Shown piece by piece: positions 11,062-21,147 of a stretch of DNA of 41,544 nt. The stretch is from Fragilariopsis cylindrus CCMP1102 (taxonomy: Eukaryota > Bacillariophyta > Bacillariophyceae > Bacillariales > Bacillariaceae). The translations under genes and the position numbers were made by a program. The stretch covers positions 1 through 41,544 of the forward strand of contig FMBT01000587.1 of the NCBI GenBank assembly GCA_900095095.1, read 5' to 3'. Each line of letters opens with the position of its first letter. Position 1 is the first letter of the stretch. The notes beneath the pieces are model-generated. The model was not told the origin of the DNA. It worked only from the letters and a program-made list of their open reading frames with translations, and did not search any database.

Positions 11062-12291
11062 TCACAGTTCATCGTCACTTTTCTTTTGTTCTTTTCCCTC
11101 CTCAATTCCATTTGTTGTTACATTTGGGGATGATTCAATTCCATCTAACAATGCAAAGCGGCCCTTATTCTGAGAAAAGATCATGTCATCTCTTGGCCAT
11201 GGCCAGCCCCCGAATTGCGTTTTCCTGTAATCAAAGAATGCTTGCTTAATTTCTTGCTCTGTATTCATCACAAATGGCCCATGCTGGACTACTGGCTCAT
11301 CAATGGGTTTACCTTGTAGAACAAGAAATTCTGTTCCATTCTTAGCATCGATAGGTAACTCGATCGAGACATCCTTCGTTGCATCCAACGTCATACAACA
11401 CTTTTTGGTTATAATCTCTCCATCAATTTTTACACCATCAAGACCATTCACTAGGTACAAAGCTCGATTTATTCGAGTTTTTTCACCCATGTTTGCTTTG
11501 GGAAGAACAATGCGACCTCCTGGTTCACAACAATAAATAATACGGCAACATCGTTTTCAGGATTTGACGCCCAAGAATCTGGTGGTGGAGTACCTGCGTC
11601 CTTTTCTTCGATAAAATAATCCCCTGCCCATACCGTAACAGTCGATAATCCATCGTCCGACTTATATTCGGGTACATCATTCGACCAGAACATAGCAAAG
11701 CTCGGGTCGACCATCTTACTTGCTTTGGGTAAGTTAAGCCAGATCTGAAAGAATGTAGTTAAGTTAGGCTTATCAGCATTCACGAGAGGGAACATTTCAC
11801 CGTGAACAACTCCCTTTCCTGCAGTCATCCATTGAACATCACCTTCGCCGTACCTTCCAGCTTTCCAGTGGAATCAGCATGGTCTATATTACGAACGACG
11901 TGTGAGCAAAAGACGTGTGAGCAAAATAGTATCGGAAGAGTATAGCGTTATCGTTGAGTAGCTATCACTCAATAACAACAACAACAACAACAACAACAAC
12001 AATAACGTACCTATGATTCCTTTTATTGTGGCTGTGATCGTCTCGAAACCTCGTGTGGATGTTGAGGAAAACCAGGTACTTGATCACCGTGATACATACG
12101 ATATGGAGCATCGGATTGAAGTCAGCACCATTACCTCGTGTTAAAAATTCCTGCTTGCCTCCCGAAGGATCTTCAGGATATTTATCTACGTGAAAAACAC
12201 AGAAAAGAAATGGATCAGGTGTTGGATAGGGACCAGCTAAAGGCAGAGCCACGGTTTTAATGATTGAATTTTTCATCCCTGATAATCTCAT
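11062..12291 (-). CDS. PIR: pirin family protein (bicupin)
   Basis: Two exons, 12291-12011 and 11883-11062, with a 127-nt GTACGT...AG intron. The N-terminal cupin shows DPFLFCVFHVDKYPE, then PGFPQHPH-GFETITATIKG, and QWMTAGKGVVHGEMFP; these hold the His/His/His/Glu iron-binding set of pirins. The C-terminal cupin ends with EPVVQHGPFVMNTEQEIKQA, a pirin signature. Reading it through needs one missing base restored near 12112, 12052, 11863 and 11530, giving about 368 residues, longer than the roughly 290 of human pirin because of an insert before the metal site. Pirins are nuclear redox co-regulators or quercetinase-like dioxygenases in other organisms; the role here is not known. The last residues are KKSDDEL, like an ER-retrieval tail, although no signal peptide is visible at this start. 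Confidence 0.9.
11884..12010 (-). other. intron in pirin gene
   Basis: Donor GTACGT at 12010 and acceptor ending at 11884 on the minus strand; removing it joins KGII to DHADSTGK across a split Asp codon. It carries an (AAC)n tract at 11975-12001. Confidence 0.8.
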
Positions 12292-12812
12292 TACTGTCTT
12301 GCGTCTACTATTCTGTTGTGTTTCTATTATTTGGTTTGCGTTTTGCGTTTTGCTTCTGTGTTTTGTGAGTAGGACTGTATCATCAAACTTTACGGAAGTT
12401 TAGTTTTTTTCTTGTTCTCTTGTTTTGATCATTATTTATTTGAACTTATTTTTTCTTATTCACCGAGAACACGCCGAGATATCATAAAAGTATATCACGC
12501 TTTGAGTCCTGCATTTTTTTCTATTTCACCGAGATCACGCCGAGACATCATAAGCTTATAATATTATGATGCACGCTTTGCCCGTCATAGCGCGTCGACG
12601 GTTTCTACTATAGTATTCCTACTAACTAGGTCAAAAATAATCTACGGTATTATTTATAGAATCATGGAAAGTTTTTTTTAATTATATATCATCTACAGTA
12701 TAATAATATATATATCCTTTGTTCCTATTCAATTCTATCTTTGTTTAATTTGAAACCCGATTACGGCTTTACCCGTTCTGTCCCGATGAGACGATGATGG
12801 ATGAGTAGCTAG
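12292..12812. promoter_or_regulatory. upstream region of pirin with a direct repeat
   Basis: Spacer between the 3' end of the RluA/PPR gene and the start of the pirin gene. Positions 12461-12487 and 12528-12554 carry near-identical CACCGAGAnCACGCCGAGAn units, each followed by CATAA and then, after a variable stretch, by CACGCTTTG. Paired copies upstream of a start could be regulatory. Confidence 0.45.
12461..12576. repeat. two-copy direct repeat upstream of pirin
   Basis: Copy 1 begins at 12461 and copy 2 at 12528; 25 of the first 27 bases agree and both copies end in CACGCTTTG. Confidence 0.75.
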
Positions 12813-14825
12813 CTAGGCTGTTAGTTGCTTTTCTTCTTCTTCTTCTTCTTCTTCTTCTTTCGTAGTAGTAATAATAGTGTTTGATAAGGACGAAAAGTCA
12901 GATGGTGGATCACACACAATTTTGATTGGATCGCCTGTTGTTGGATGAGGTATCGTAAGTTCAAATGCATGAAGCATACACCGGTAGTTGTTATCATCAT
13001 TATTGTTGTTAGTTGTTATAGTTGTACTGGCATACATTGGATCACCAACAAGAGGACAATCTAATACAGATGACATATGAACACGAATTTGATGTGTACG
13101 ACCTGTTTCGATAACAATACGGTTTAGACTATGTATACCATTATAGGCCAACGGAATAACAATACTCTTTGCGTCTCGTCCACCATCATCTGTTGATACA
13201 ATCCCCATTAAACGTTTGCGTGTACCTAATCGACCAATAGGTGCGTTAACGACAATATCTTTGTTGAGCAGAAGTGATGAATCTACGTCGTCGTCGTTGT
13301 TGTTGTTGTTGCCTGCTGCTGTTTATAGGATGAGAAGGTTCTATGGTACTGCTGGTCGTCATCGTTGTCACTCGTCGTAATCCGAGCAAATCGATCCTTC
13401 AAAGCAATAAGTGACGGCGATGATTCTCCTTCTCCTTCGCACCTCTCGCAAGCAGTGATCATCGCATTGTAACATCCAATAAGTTGTAGTTTTCTACTAC
13501 CATCAAATGCAGAATCGTTATAATGTCATCACTTATACTATTCTCTTCTTCTTCTCTTCTTCTTCTTCTACAAGACGAAGAAGTTTGAATGCTGAATCTA
13601 ACTGATTTGCTTGTCCACAGGCACTAATTGCAGAACTAATACAATGTAGATTTAATGATGGTGATAATTTACATTCTTGTAAATACATAACATAATCAAT
13701 TGCTTTTTGATATAATGGTCCTGTTGGTTGTTCATCTTTCGAACATAAATTAATTGCTTTTAAAAAACATTTAATGTTTGGTACTATATCACGTGTTTTC
13801 ATTGAATCAAATACTTCTAGAGCTTTATTTCGTCGTCCTGCACGTTTACATACACCCATAGCAGCATTATAACATATTGAATTCGGTAGAAATGCTAAAG
13901 GATGATCAGTAGTGTTGTTGTGTGATCATCACTATCAGATTTCTGTTGGTGACGATGGTGTTGTTGATCGAGTAATTGTATAGCCTTGTCAACATCACGA
14001 CCACAATTTTTAATCTGCTTGGATAGTAAACGCTGTTGCTTTTCTAGTTCTTGATTCATTATAATTTTCCTGTGATGATGATGACGGTTGTTTTTGTTGC
14101 TGTTGCTGGTTTTCGTTTTTGTATTGTTATTACGACGTATCAGTGGTGACGATGATGATGTTTCGGTTTGCATACTAGATGATGGTGTTTTGTTTTGTTT
14201 TTGTTTGGCGTTGGCGGTGGTTGTAGTCGTAGTTGGTAATCCCACAGCAATTGCTAGATATGTTTTATCAACCCGGCGTTGATGAAAAGATTCATGTAAC
14301 GCTTTGGCAGCACCGGGTGTTTCGCTACAACCAAATACCCGATGTTTCTTTATCAATTCGATGAACAATTCCTTCAAATGATGTTGATGTTTCCCATGGC
14401 CATAACGGTGTCCCATATGCTGATACTGTAGTAGAATTAAGATAGGACACAACTGCACGCTCTACAGATCCAGATACGAATTGCATAATCATTCCTGATG
14501 GTTTGTTTATTACTAACATATCATGATCTTCGTATAATACATCTAGAGGAATGTTTTCTGGTATGACACATCGCCCTTCCTTCTTCTTTTTGTTTTTGTT
14601 TTTTTACTGTTATTGTTAGTTATAATTCCGGTAGCTTCGATAGGAAGGATCTTGACGACGATAATGTATGTGAAGCAAGGGTAAGGAAACCGACGTAAAT
14701 GTATAGACGCACTTTATTCGAAGTAGTACAAACGTTGTTATTGTTACTACTACTACACTTGTACGCAGAATGCTGAAAAAAGGGACTGCTCGTCCCGATT
14801 TTTTTGTCACACCTGATAATTTCAT
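12813..14825 (-). CDS. RluA-type pseudouridine synthase with PPR-like repeats inserted in the catalytic domain
   Basis: The N-terminus has a hydrophobic segment (VVVVTITTFVLLRI), possibly for organelle import. The catalytic half follows: YEDHDMLVINKPSG, then GIVHRIDKETSG with the catalytic Asp of the HRxD motif, and TPGAAKALHESFHQRRVDKTYLAIAVGLP in pieces. Instead of running on, about 220-270 residues intervene: a Thr/Asn/Gln-rich linker, then PPR-like repeats (YNAAMGVCKRAGRRNKALEVF and later ISACGQANQLDSAFKLL, and GCYNAMITACERC). The synthase resumes with VVNAPIGRLGTRKR, ETGRTHQIRVHMS and LVGDPMYA. Frame changes at 14577, 14333 and 14321 fit single missing bases; another lies near 13520, and the 5' end before 14600 is uncertain. 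Total length is about 670 residues against 220-330 for simple RluA enzymes. The likely product modifies uridines of organellar or cytosolic RNA; substrate unknown. Confidence 0.85.
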
Positions 14826-15226
14826 TGTATTTATTGTCGTCTATATCTCATTGCATTGGCTGCGTTTCTACGGTATGTTATGATAGCTTCTGATCAATCT
14901 ATTGCTAGTATCTATTAGAATGATCGTCTATCGTTTGCTCCGTTTGCTACTGTACAGTATTATTATGCGTATCGTTTTTTGTTTCGGTTAATGTGATGTG
15001 TGATGGTTATTAAACTTAGGTAAATCCTCCTTCATATATTGAGTTACCGTACCTGCTTGACGAAGCACAAACGATTTTCGCGAAAAGTGCGCGCCAAAAT
15101 TGAAAATCAAGAGAAAATCTAAGAGAAATCGATCGATGGGTCGATGAGATCGAGGTGATATTCAATATGTGCTGCCCATGTACAAAATACAAAATACTTC
15201 TATTGAACCATATTTAGAACGACAGA
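14826..15226. promoter_or_regulatory. divergent promoter region with E2F-like sites
   Basis: The gap separates the start of the pseudouridine synthase gene (-) from the lipase gene (+). At 15075-15086 lies the palindrome TTTTCGCGAAAA and at 15089-15099 GCGCGCCAAAA; both match the E2F/DP consensus core. No other named element is clear. Confidence 0.5.
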
Positions 15227-17057
15227 ATGATGAGCAGTTCTTACTTTCGCTACTCTGCTAGACTTTCCGTGCCAATTATGGGCACAGTACTCTACAACGT
15301 GAATCATTATTTAGCTACTATTACTCGTGATGGTGAACGTACGATGTTCACACAATCAGACGATGGCGATAGATCTACCACCAATCACGATAAAAAATTT
15401 GATACCCACAACGATAAAAGCAAAAATGAGGATAAAAATGGCGAAAACGAAATGTATTGTTTGATATGACAGAAAAATTCGGACTTGAGATTAGGAAGAA
15501 GTTCATTGGAAATGATCAATCTCCGACAAAAAATAATACGATTATTGATAGAAAAACGACGACTGAAGAACAAGAATCCAAATCAGAAGAAACCTATCAA
15601 GATATGGGAAGGATGTTGATGAAACTGATGTTACCTAGCAACAGCAATGACTCGAAAGTAGAATCGTTGAATGATGTTATAAAGAAGTAAAAGGTATGAG
15701 TGGACGTGGTGATATTCAAGATAATAATACTATGGTAGAAGTTTTCAATGTTGCAAAACGATGTCACAATATGCTTGACTCCCAACTGAATGAATTCTTT
15801 GGAGAAAAGGGACCCCTCCACTATATTTAACAAATTTAATATACTATATTGAAAGAGAAGATGAAATTAAAAATCCAACATGGAAACGAAGGAAACATTA
15901 TTTCTTTCCTGGGATTGATATTGCACAAATGGATGATTTGAATGAAAAATTAAAACTAACTGATTTAGCATACGAGGATACTATTGATGAGATTCGGGAT
16001 CGATTAGATATAGAATACAATTCGGAACTTGTATATTGCTCTTTAGAGAGCTTGCCTAACAAACCAGCCCATTTCATTGCTGTTAAGAGAGATCAGTCAC
16101 CCCGAGTAAAGAACTGAAGTACTCCTTGTTGTGTGTGGAACGAAACGTATCACGGATGTTATAACCGACTTAATCTGTGATGCAACAGTGTATCGAGAGG
16201 GATTTGCTCACTCAGGGATACGTGATAGTGGACAATGGATTGCGAATGAACATTCCGATCTTTTTGAAAAGTTGCGAGTTCTTGCCAACAAGAAAAAGAT
16301 TAAACTAACCCTTCTTGGTCATAGCTTAGGCGCAGGTGCCGCTTCGAGTACGTTTACATTTATTTAAAACAATGTATGTTGTTCGTATATTTCGATTTTT
16401 TGGATTGTTCATAATTACTCACAAGTATTTTACTCCTATTGTTTCATTCTTCTACAACACACAGTTGCTGGAATTGAGCTCAATGACAATCCATTTATTG
16501 ACGTGAAAGTCGTGGGATTCGGTTGTCCAGCTATGATGTCGTCTGAGTTGTCGGAGTCTTATGAGGATATCATAACAACAGTTATTGGTGATAATGATTG
16601 TGTTCCTCGGATGAGTATGGCAACCATGGTAAATGCACTCCTAGATATCACGGAACTTGATTACACTCCATTCGCGCTTCGAGATTTTGAAGAAACTGTC
16701 GATGAGATGCAACGATTTTTACCATCATACGTGGACGAGTCAGTAAAGGAAAAGATCTTGAAAAATCTTCACGTTTTGTTACCAGATCGCTCATCCTTTG
16801 TTACCGATCATCAAACTGATGAAAACAAAAGAATGGATGTAGTTTTATTTCCTCCGGGCCGATGCATCCATTTTTACAGTGATGGTTTTGGGATTGCTGG
16901 ATCTGTTGTACCTTGCACCTTCTTTGATGAACTCGACATTAATCGTAGACTTTTGCACGATCATTTGATACAACAGGGTTACCAAAAAATCTTCCTTGAT
17001 TTAATGAGACAGTATCACAACGACAATCACTTCAACTTCCGTCGAGATAAGGAGTGA
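15227..17057 (+). CDS. class 3 (alpha/beta hydrolase) lipase
   Basis: Exon 1 is 15227-16347 and exon 2 is 16465-17057, with a 117-nt intron directly after the nucleophile elbow. The elbow is LLGHSLGAGAAS with Ser in GHSLG. The VLLVVCGTKRITDVITDL stretch upstream matches the lipase 3 core with its oxyanion region; the Asp candidate is in GDNDCVPR and the His candidate in GRCIHFYSDG. This pattern is typical of diacylglycerol lipase-like enzymes, so the likely reaction is hydrolysis of an acyl glycerol ester. The start lies at two adjacent Met codons (15227, 15230). Four frame changes are needed: single missing bases near 15460, 15686 and in the C4 run 15813-15816, and one extra base near 16112. 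Restored length is about 571 residues. An Asp/Asn/Lys-rich low-complexity region (about residues 45-80) sits before the hydrolase domain. Confidence 0.85.
16348..16464 (+). other. intron in lipase gene
   Basis: GTACGT donor and CACAG acceptor, 117 nt; its removal joins GAGAAS to IAGIELN across a split Ile codon. Confidence 0.85.
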
Positions 17058-17225
17058 GATTCAACCATGTAACGGATTTTGAACTACAAAAAAAGGCTTT
17101 CTCTCTGTCTCTAGCCTATTTAATATGTAAATATCACCATCAGTCTATCTCTATGCTACTGGTGTAAATAAAATAATTATATAAATAATAACATAAAAAA
17201 TATAACTATGTTTCAGAACATAAAT
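17058..17225. other. convergent 3' spacer
   Basis: AT-rich 170-base gap between the converging ends of the lipase gene and the unknown gene. Nothing else is seen. Confidence 0.5.
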
Positions 17226-19036
17226 CTAACTCGTACGAATATAGAAAAGATTTACACACACAAAATATAATATACAGTGGCTTGTTTCACTTTCTTTACA
17301 GAATGAAAAGGGACACAGAGATGCAGCATGTTGAACTTCAAGAAGGAAATCGTGCTCATGTCGGAGAAGGGGTCGCATCATTTCGATTTGATGGTGATGT
17401 GCTATTAGTGAAGCTTCCAGAGAACGAGCATATGCAGCAACTAGAAGAGTAAAGTCTGCATTACATTCCAATAGACGAGCCCTTCCACTAAAAGAAATGG
17501 TGACGTCGTCCACTTGATGGATTTCCATCTCCTTAACATCGATTTTGAAATCAAAGAGACTTCTTTGCACTACAGCACTTGGATCATTACATGGAATTGA
17601 AGAATTACTTATCCCTATTTTTTGTGTTGTTGTTGCCCAATCGAGTTTCATATCAAACACCGATAATACGTCATGTAACGACGAATATTCTTCTCCTTCA
17701 TCACCATTATTTATATAATATCTACTTGTACTGTCCGGTATTAAATCAACTCGGTGCGATTCCAGTGGACACTAATCTTTTGACCAGTGTACTCGTGGAT
17801 GCTGCCCATATCACCCCATTCCAGTTCAAGATTAGCAAAAGAAAGTTCGTCGCACGACCATGAAAATTCAGTAAAAGGATAATTTCGTCACCATCATCGT
17901 TATTGCTATAGTTGTTTTTGTTCCTGTTATTTGAGCAAGTTTCGGGAAGAAACTGTCCATTAATATTTCTCCCGGTGATATTACTAGCAAAGTCATCATC
18001 TTTTCGTTTGAATTTTTCTGCCTGGCAACGATATTCAACCGACGAGCACACAGCATATTCAACAATTCGACCCTCCTGTTCCCGTTCGAAGACCGTCTCT
18101 TGATTATCATTCGCTCTTCGAAACACGGAATAACCAGAAACAAAATGTCCATCGACTAACGGTGTTACAACAAATCGACAATCTTTCATGCGATTCTCAG
18201 CGAATTGTCGACCAAACTTTTCAAAAACATGGTTTCCTGTTTTTTGCATACAATTAATTGATAATACGTCAAGCATTTTTTCAATGCCCCACAAGCTACA
18301 AATCTCTAAAATCAATTCTAACTTTTCAAAATCTTTGTAGAATGATGATGATGATTTGCTGATAGTCAAAACGGCAGAAGAAGAAGTATCATCATCAGTA
18401 GCATTAATATCATTATCAACACATTGACGATGACAATGACGACGTTGATGCTGACGAAGACGTGATTCTTCCAAGATCGTTATTTGGGCTGTATCGGATT
18501 CATTTAATGCGCCTATGGCGACCTTAACGAGATGACTGCTAAATAATTGTTGTTGATCTTGATGCCGTAGATTGTGTAAGTTCTCCCTTAAAAATCCAGT
18601 CAATTCGTAGTAAAATTGTGATTATAAACAGCACTGCCATCGCTGATTCGTTGATCAAAATATTTTGTGAATTCTTCAAGACGATAGGACACTATCGCCA
18701 CGGTGCACAATTTTTCCTTATCAAAATATAACGTAATCTCAGGATGAATCTTTTGACAAGAGGTGTCGTCACATGACCATTTGCCGTTCTTTTGTCGATG
18801 ATTTCCGCCCTCACCACCACCGGCTATGAATCGGTTACAAATTTCGTGCTTTCGATTTCGACTTTGATGCAACCAATCGTCAAAGATATCTGTAACGAAC
18901 ATTTTTTTATCTGTACACTCATTAGAGCAGGTACTTGTAGCCACTATTGAGATACAACCATTGTCAGCTGTTATAGGCGGAAAGAATACAATGTACCGGT
19001 ACCAATTGTAAAAAGAATTCTTTTGTGTTCCCGCAT
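17226..19036 (-). CDS. unknown protein, about 604 residues, frame-broken
   Basis: From the ATG at 19036 (MREHKRILFTIG) the product can be followed to a stop at 17226 by allowing four single missing bases, near 18970, 18605, 17860 and 17755; the total then divides exactly by three, which supports one gene. Visible blocks are an ATSTCSNEC entry, HPEITLYFDKEKLCTVAIVS, FLRENLHNLRHQDQQQLFSS, then DFEKLELILEICSLWGIEKM, FGRQFAENRMKDCRFVVTPL, NLELEWGDMGSIHEYTG, and near the C-terminus VVQRSLFDFKIDVKE with VTISFSGRARLLECNADFTL. No transmembrane segment is evident. Asn/Asp repeats interrupt it twice. The alternation of hydrophobic beta-like segments suggests a folded domain, but I recognise no family and assign no function. 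Confidence 0.6.
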
Positions 19037-19388
19037 TTCGACTTTTAGCATAGAGGATACGATCAAATCAAGAAAACAAAACAGAATTGATGTCAACATT
19101 GAATCGACGCACATACTGTATATCGAAGTTCAACCGACACCCGACTCACCCGACTCACTCGACTCACTCGTGCGTAAACCAATAATCTCAATCGAATTCA
19201 ATCAAAAATATAAAAATACACTGGAATAATCGCAAAAATTCAAGATTAGGATAGATAGTAATAAATCAAACACACCAGCAGCAAGTACAAGTTAGGGGAG
19301 TACAACAACATCCAGAAGAGCAGAGAAATGTAGTATTGCATCTGCTATTTGTTCTAAACAAAAACAAATAAACCACATTTTCGAAAGG
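19037..19388. promoter_or_regulatory. divergent intergenic region
   Basis: It lies between the starts of the unknown gene (-) and the AlkB-like gene (+). It has a CGACTCAC-type short repeat at 19134-19172 and no clear TATA element. Confidence 0.4.
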
Positions 19389-20819
19389 ATGAAAGCAAAG
19401 CGTTATGGCAGTGATACTAAACTTTCAAATGTGATTTCCTTCTTGCGTCGTTTTGGATGGTTGCATGTTACTGTGTTTGCAGTAGTGACGGTATCAGCAT
19501 TTTCTGGGAAAACGGGAACCGTTGGTCATCGTCGTAATAAAAAGTCGCCGTCAGTACAAGTGCAGCAGCAGCAGCAGCAGCAGCCGTCACTACATACTAA
19601 ACTTCAGAATTGCTTCACTCCAACTAGTATTCTGGAGAATATAGCTGTTTTAGTAACACCGAAAGTAGACCCCTCTGCATCACTATCAAGCCTAGCTCTG
19701 ATTCGTCTATCGAAGCAAATCATCGCTTTGGACAACGAAAACAATGAATACCTTATCAATGACAACAATAAACAATTATGGAAGGAAGGATTAAGAAATT
19801 TAGTATCATGCTTGGCATCATCAAACTGGAAAGCCTCTCCAAAAGCACTTGAAACAGCTGTTGAAGGTGTTAAGGCCGCGTCGGTGATATCTCGACTGGT
19901 GTCGTCTGATTATCTTATATCATCTAATAATGACAATAATAATGGAAAAGTTTGGTGGGAGCCTCTTGTGGAGAAACTCCACGAGGAAGCAGACGATCAG
20001 CTCGTACGTATGATTCAACCACATCAGTTATCAGGTATAAAGTTCTCCATTGATTGTATTCAGCTTTCATCATCAACGAAACAAGATGCCAGTGACTTAT
20101 TGTCGTCGCACCGACAACAATATTTACTACCACAAAGTTTGCAGATCGCGTACGACAATTTAAATCTGCCCTTTTCGGTCCGGCCCGGTTTTTTAAATGG
20201 AAATGATGATGATGATGATGATGATGTTGATAACAAACATAATAATAATTTGTTTACAGTTGCATCCTTTGTAAAGCAAGTAAAGTTTCAAATCGAAACA
20301 ATTCAGACAGCCACCAACCGTACCGTTGCAGAAAGACGACAAACTGCCTGGGAGGGAGATGAACATGTTGAAAACTTTGAATATTCTGAAAAGTCTATGC
20401 GTCGATTGCCTTGGTCAGACGTAGTAGCTAATGTACGAGATCGTTTATATAATGAAACGTCTCACTATTACGATGGTTGCTTACTTAATTTCTATCCTGA
20501 CGGTGATTCAGCTATGAGGTATCATATTGACCCCGACCAGGGAGTTCTATGGGATTATGAAACTGCTGTTGTCAGTATTGGAGCCACGCGCCGTTTTTCC
20601 TTTCGCGAGTCTTCTAGTGGTAATGGATCTAACAAACCTCATGTGTTTGTGCTGATGAATGGAGACGTGACTGAAATGTTTAATGATTGTCAAGAACGCT
20701 TCCAACATACCGTTCAAAAATCATCAGTCAAGGGAGAATCGGCATCCCGTGTGAGTCTTGTCTTCAAAAAGACGTTGGGTTACTCAAATTATAAAAGAGA
20801 GAACAAAATCTCGAACTAA
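19389..20819 (+). CDS. AlkB-like 2-oxoglutarate/Fe(II) dioxygenase with targeting peptide
   Basis: An unbroken 476-residue frame. The C-terminal third carries the dioxygenase core: LLNFYPDGDSAMRYHIDPDQ with the metal HxD (His379, Asp381), SIGATRRFSFRE, VLMNGDVTEMF, the distal His440 in FQHTV and Arg454 in SRVSLVFKK for the 2-oxoglutarate carboxylate. This layout is that of AlkB family enzymes, which remove alkyl groups from nucleic acid bases or from proteins; the substrate here is unknown. The N-terminus has a hydrophobic segment (WLHVTVFAVVTVSAF, residues 24-38), and VSAF-SG resembles the diatom plastid cleavage motif, so plastid import is possible. The 270 residues between the presequence and the core hold Gln, Asn and Asp runs and no known domain. 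No introns or frame breaks. Confidence 0.85.
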   Translation: MKAKRYGSDTKLSNVISFLRRFGWLHVTVFAVVTVSAFSGKTGTVGHRRNKKSPSVQVQQQQQQQPSLHTKLQNCFTPTSILENIAVLVTPKVDPSASLSSLALIRLSKQIIALDNENNEYLINDNNKQLWKEGLRNLVSCLASSNWKASPKALETAVEGVKAASVISRLVSSDYLISSNNDNNNGKVWWEPLVEKLHEEADDQLVRMIQPHQLSGIKFSIDCIQLSSSTKQDASDLLSSHRQQYLLPQSLQIAYDNLNLPFSVRPGFLNGNDDDDDDDVDNKHNNNLFTVASFVKQVKFQIETIQTATNRTVAERRQTAWEGDEHVENFEYSEKSMRRLPWSDVVANVRDRLYNETSHYYDGCLLNFYPDGDSAMRYHIDPDQGVLWDYETAVVSIGATRRFSFRESSSGNGSNKPHVFVLMNGDVTEMFNDCQERFQHTVQKSSVKGESASRVSLVFKKTLGYSNYKRENKISN

Positions 20820-21147
20820 GGTATAATTATTTATTTCAACAATATTTTATCAACAAAAATAATTTTCACGATTGGCTATAGTGCAGGTGTTGTAAAGAAT
20901 TGATTCTAAAATTGTTGACAATGAATTCGTTCTTTCGAATCATTATGAAATAACAGTTCGAACCATAATTTTAGATTTGACATATTCTCATCTCAAATCT
21001 GTAACAGAATATATTGAGAAATACACCTCGCTAGTCAAAACGATAATTTATTTTATTTTTGTTGTTGCCATTGGGTCACTGGTAGCAAGAAGTCCGAAAC
21101 CCTTGATGATCTATTGCGTACATATTATTCTATCTCATTTTATTATT
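20820..21147. other. convergent 3' intergenic region
   Basis: AT-rich spacer between the ends of the AlkB-like and RING-like genes. No coding region is seen. Confidence 0.5.

Noticed and set aside
12813-14825. two genes (a PPR protein nested between parts of a synthase gene)
   Set aside because: All parts are on one strand, the synthase is incomplete without both flanks, and no start, stop and promoter spacing marks a separate PPR gene; a fusion is simpler, although cDNA is needed.
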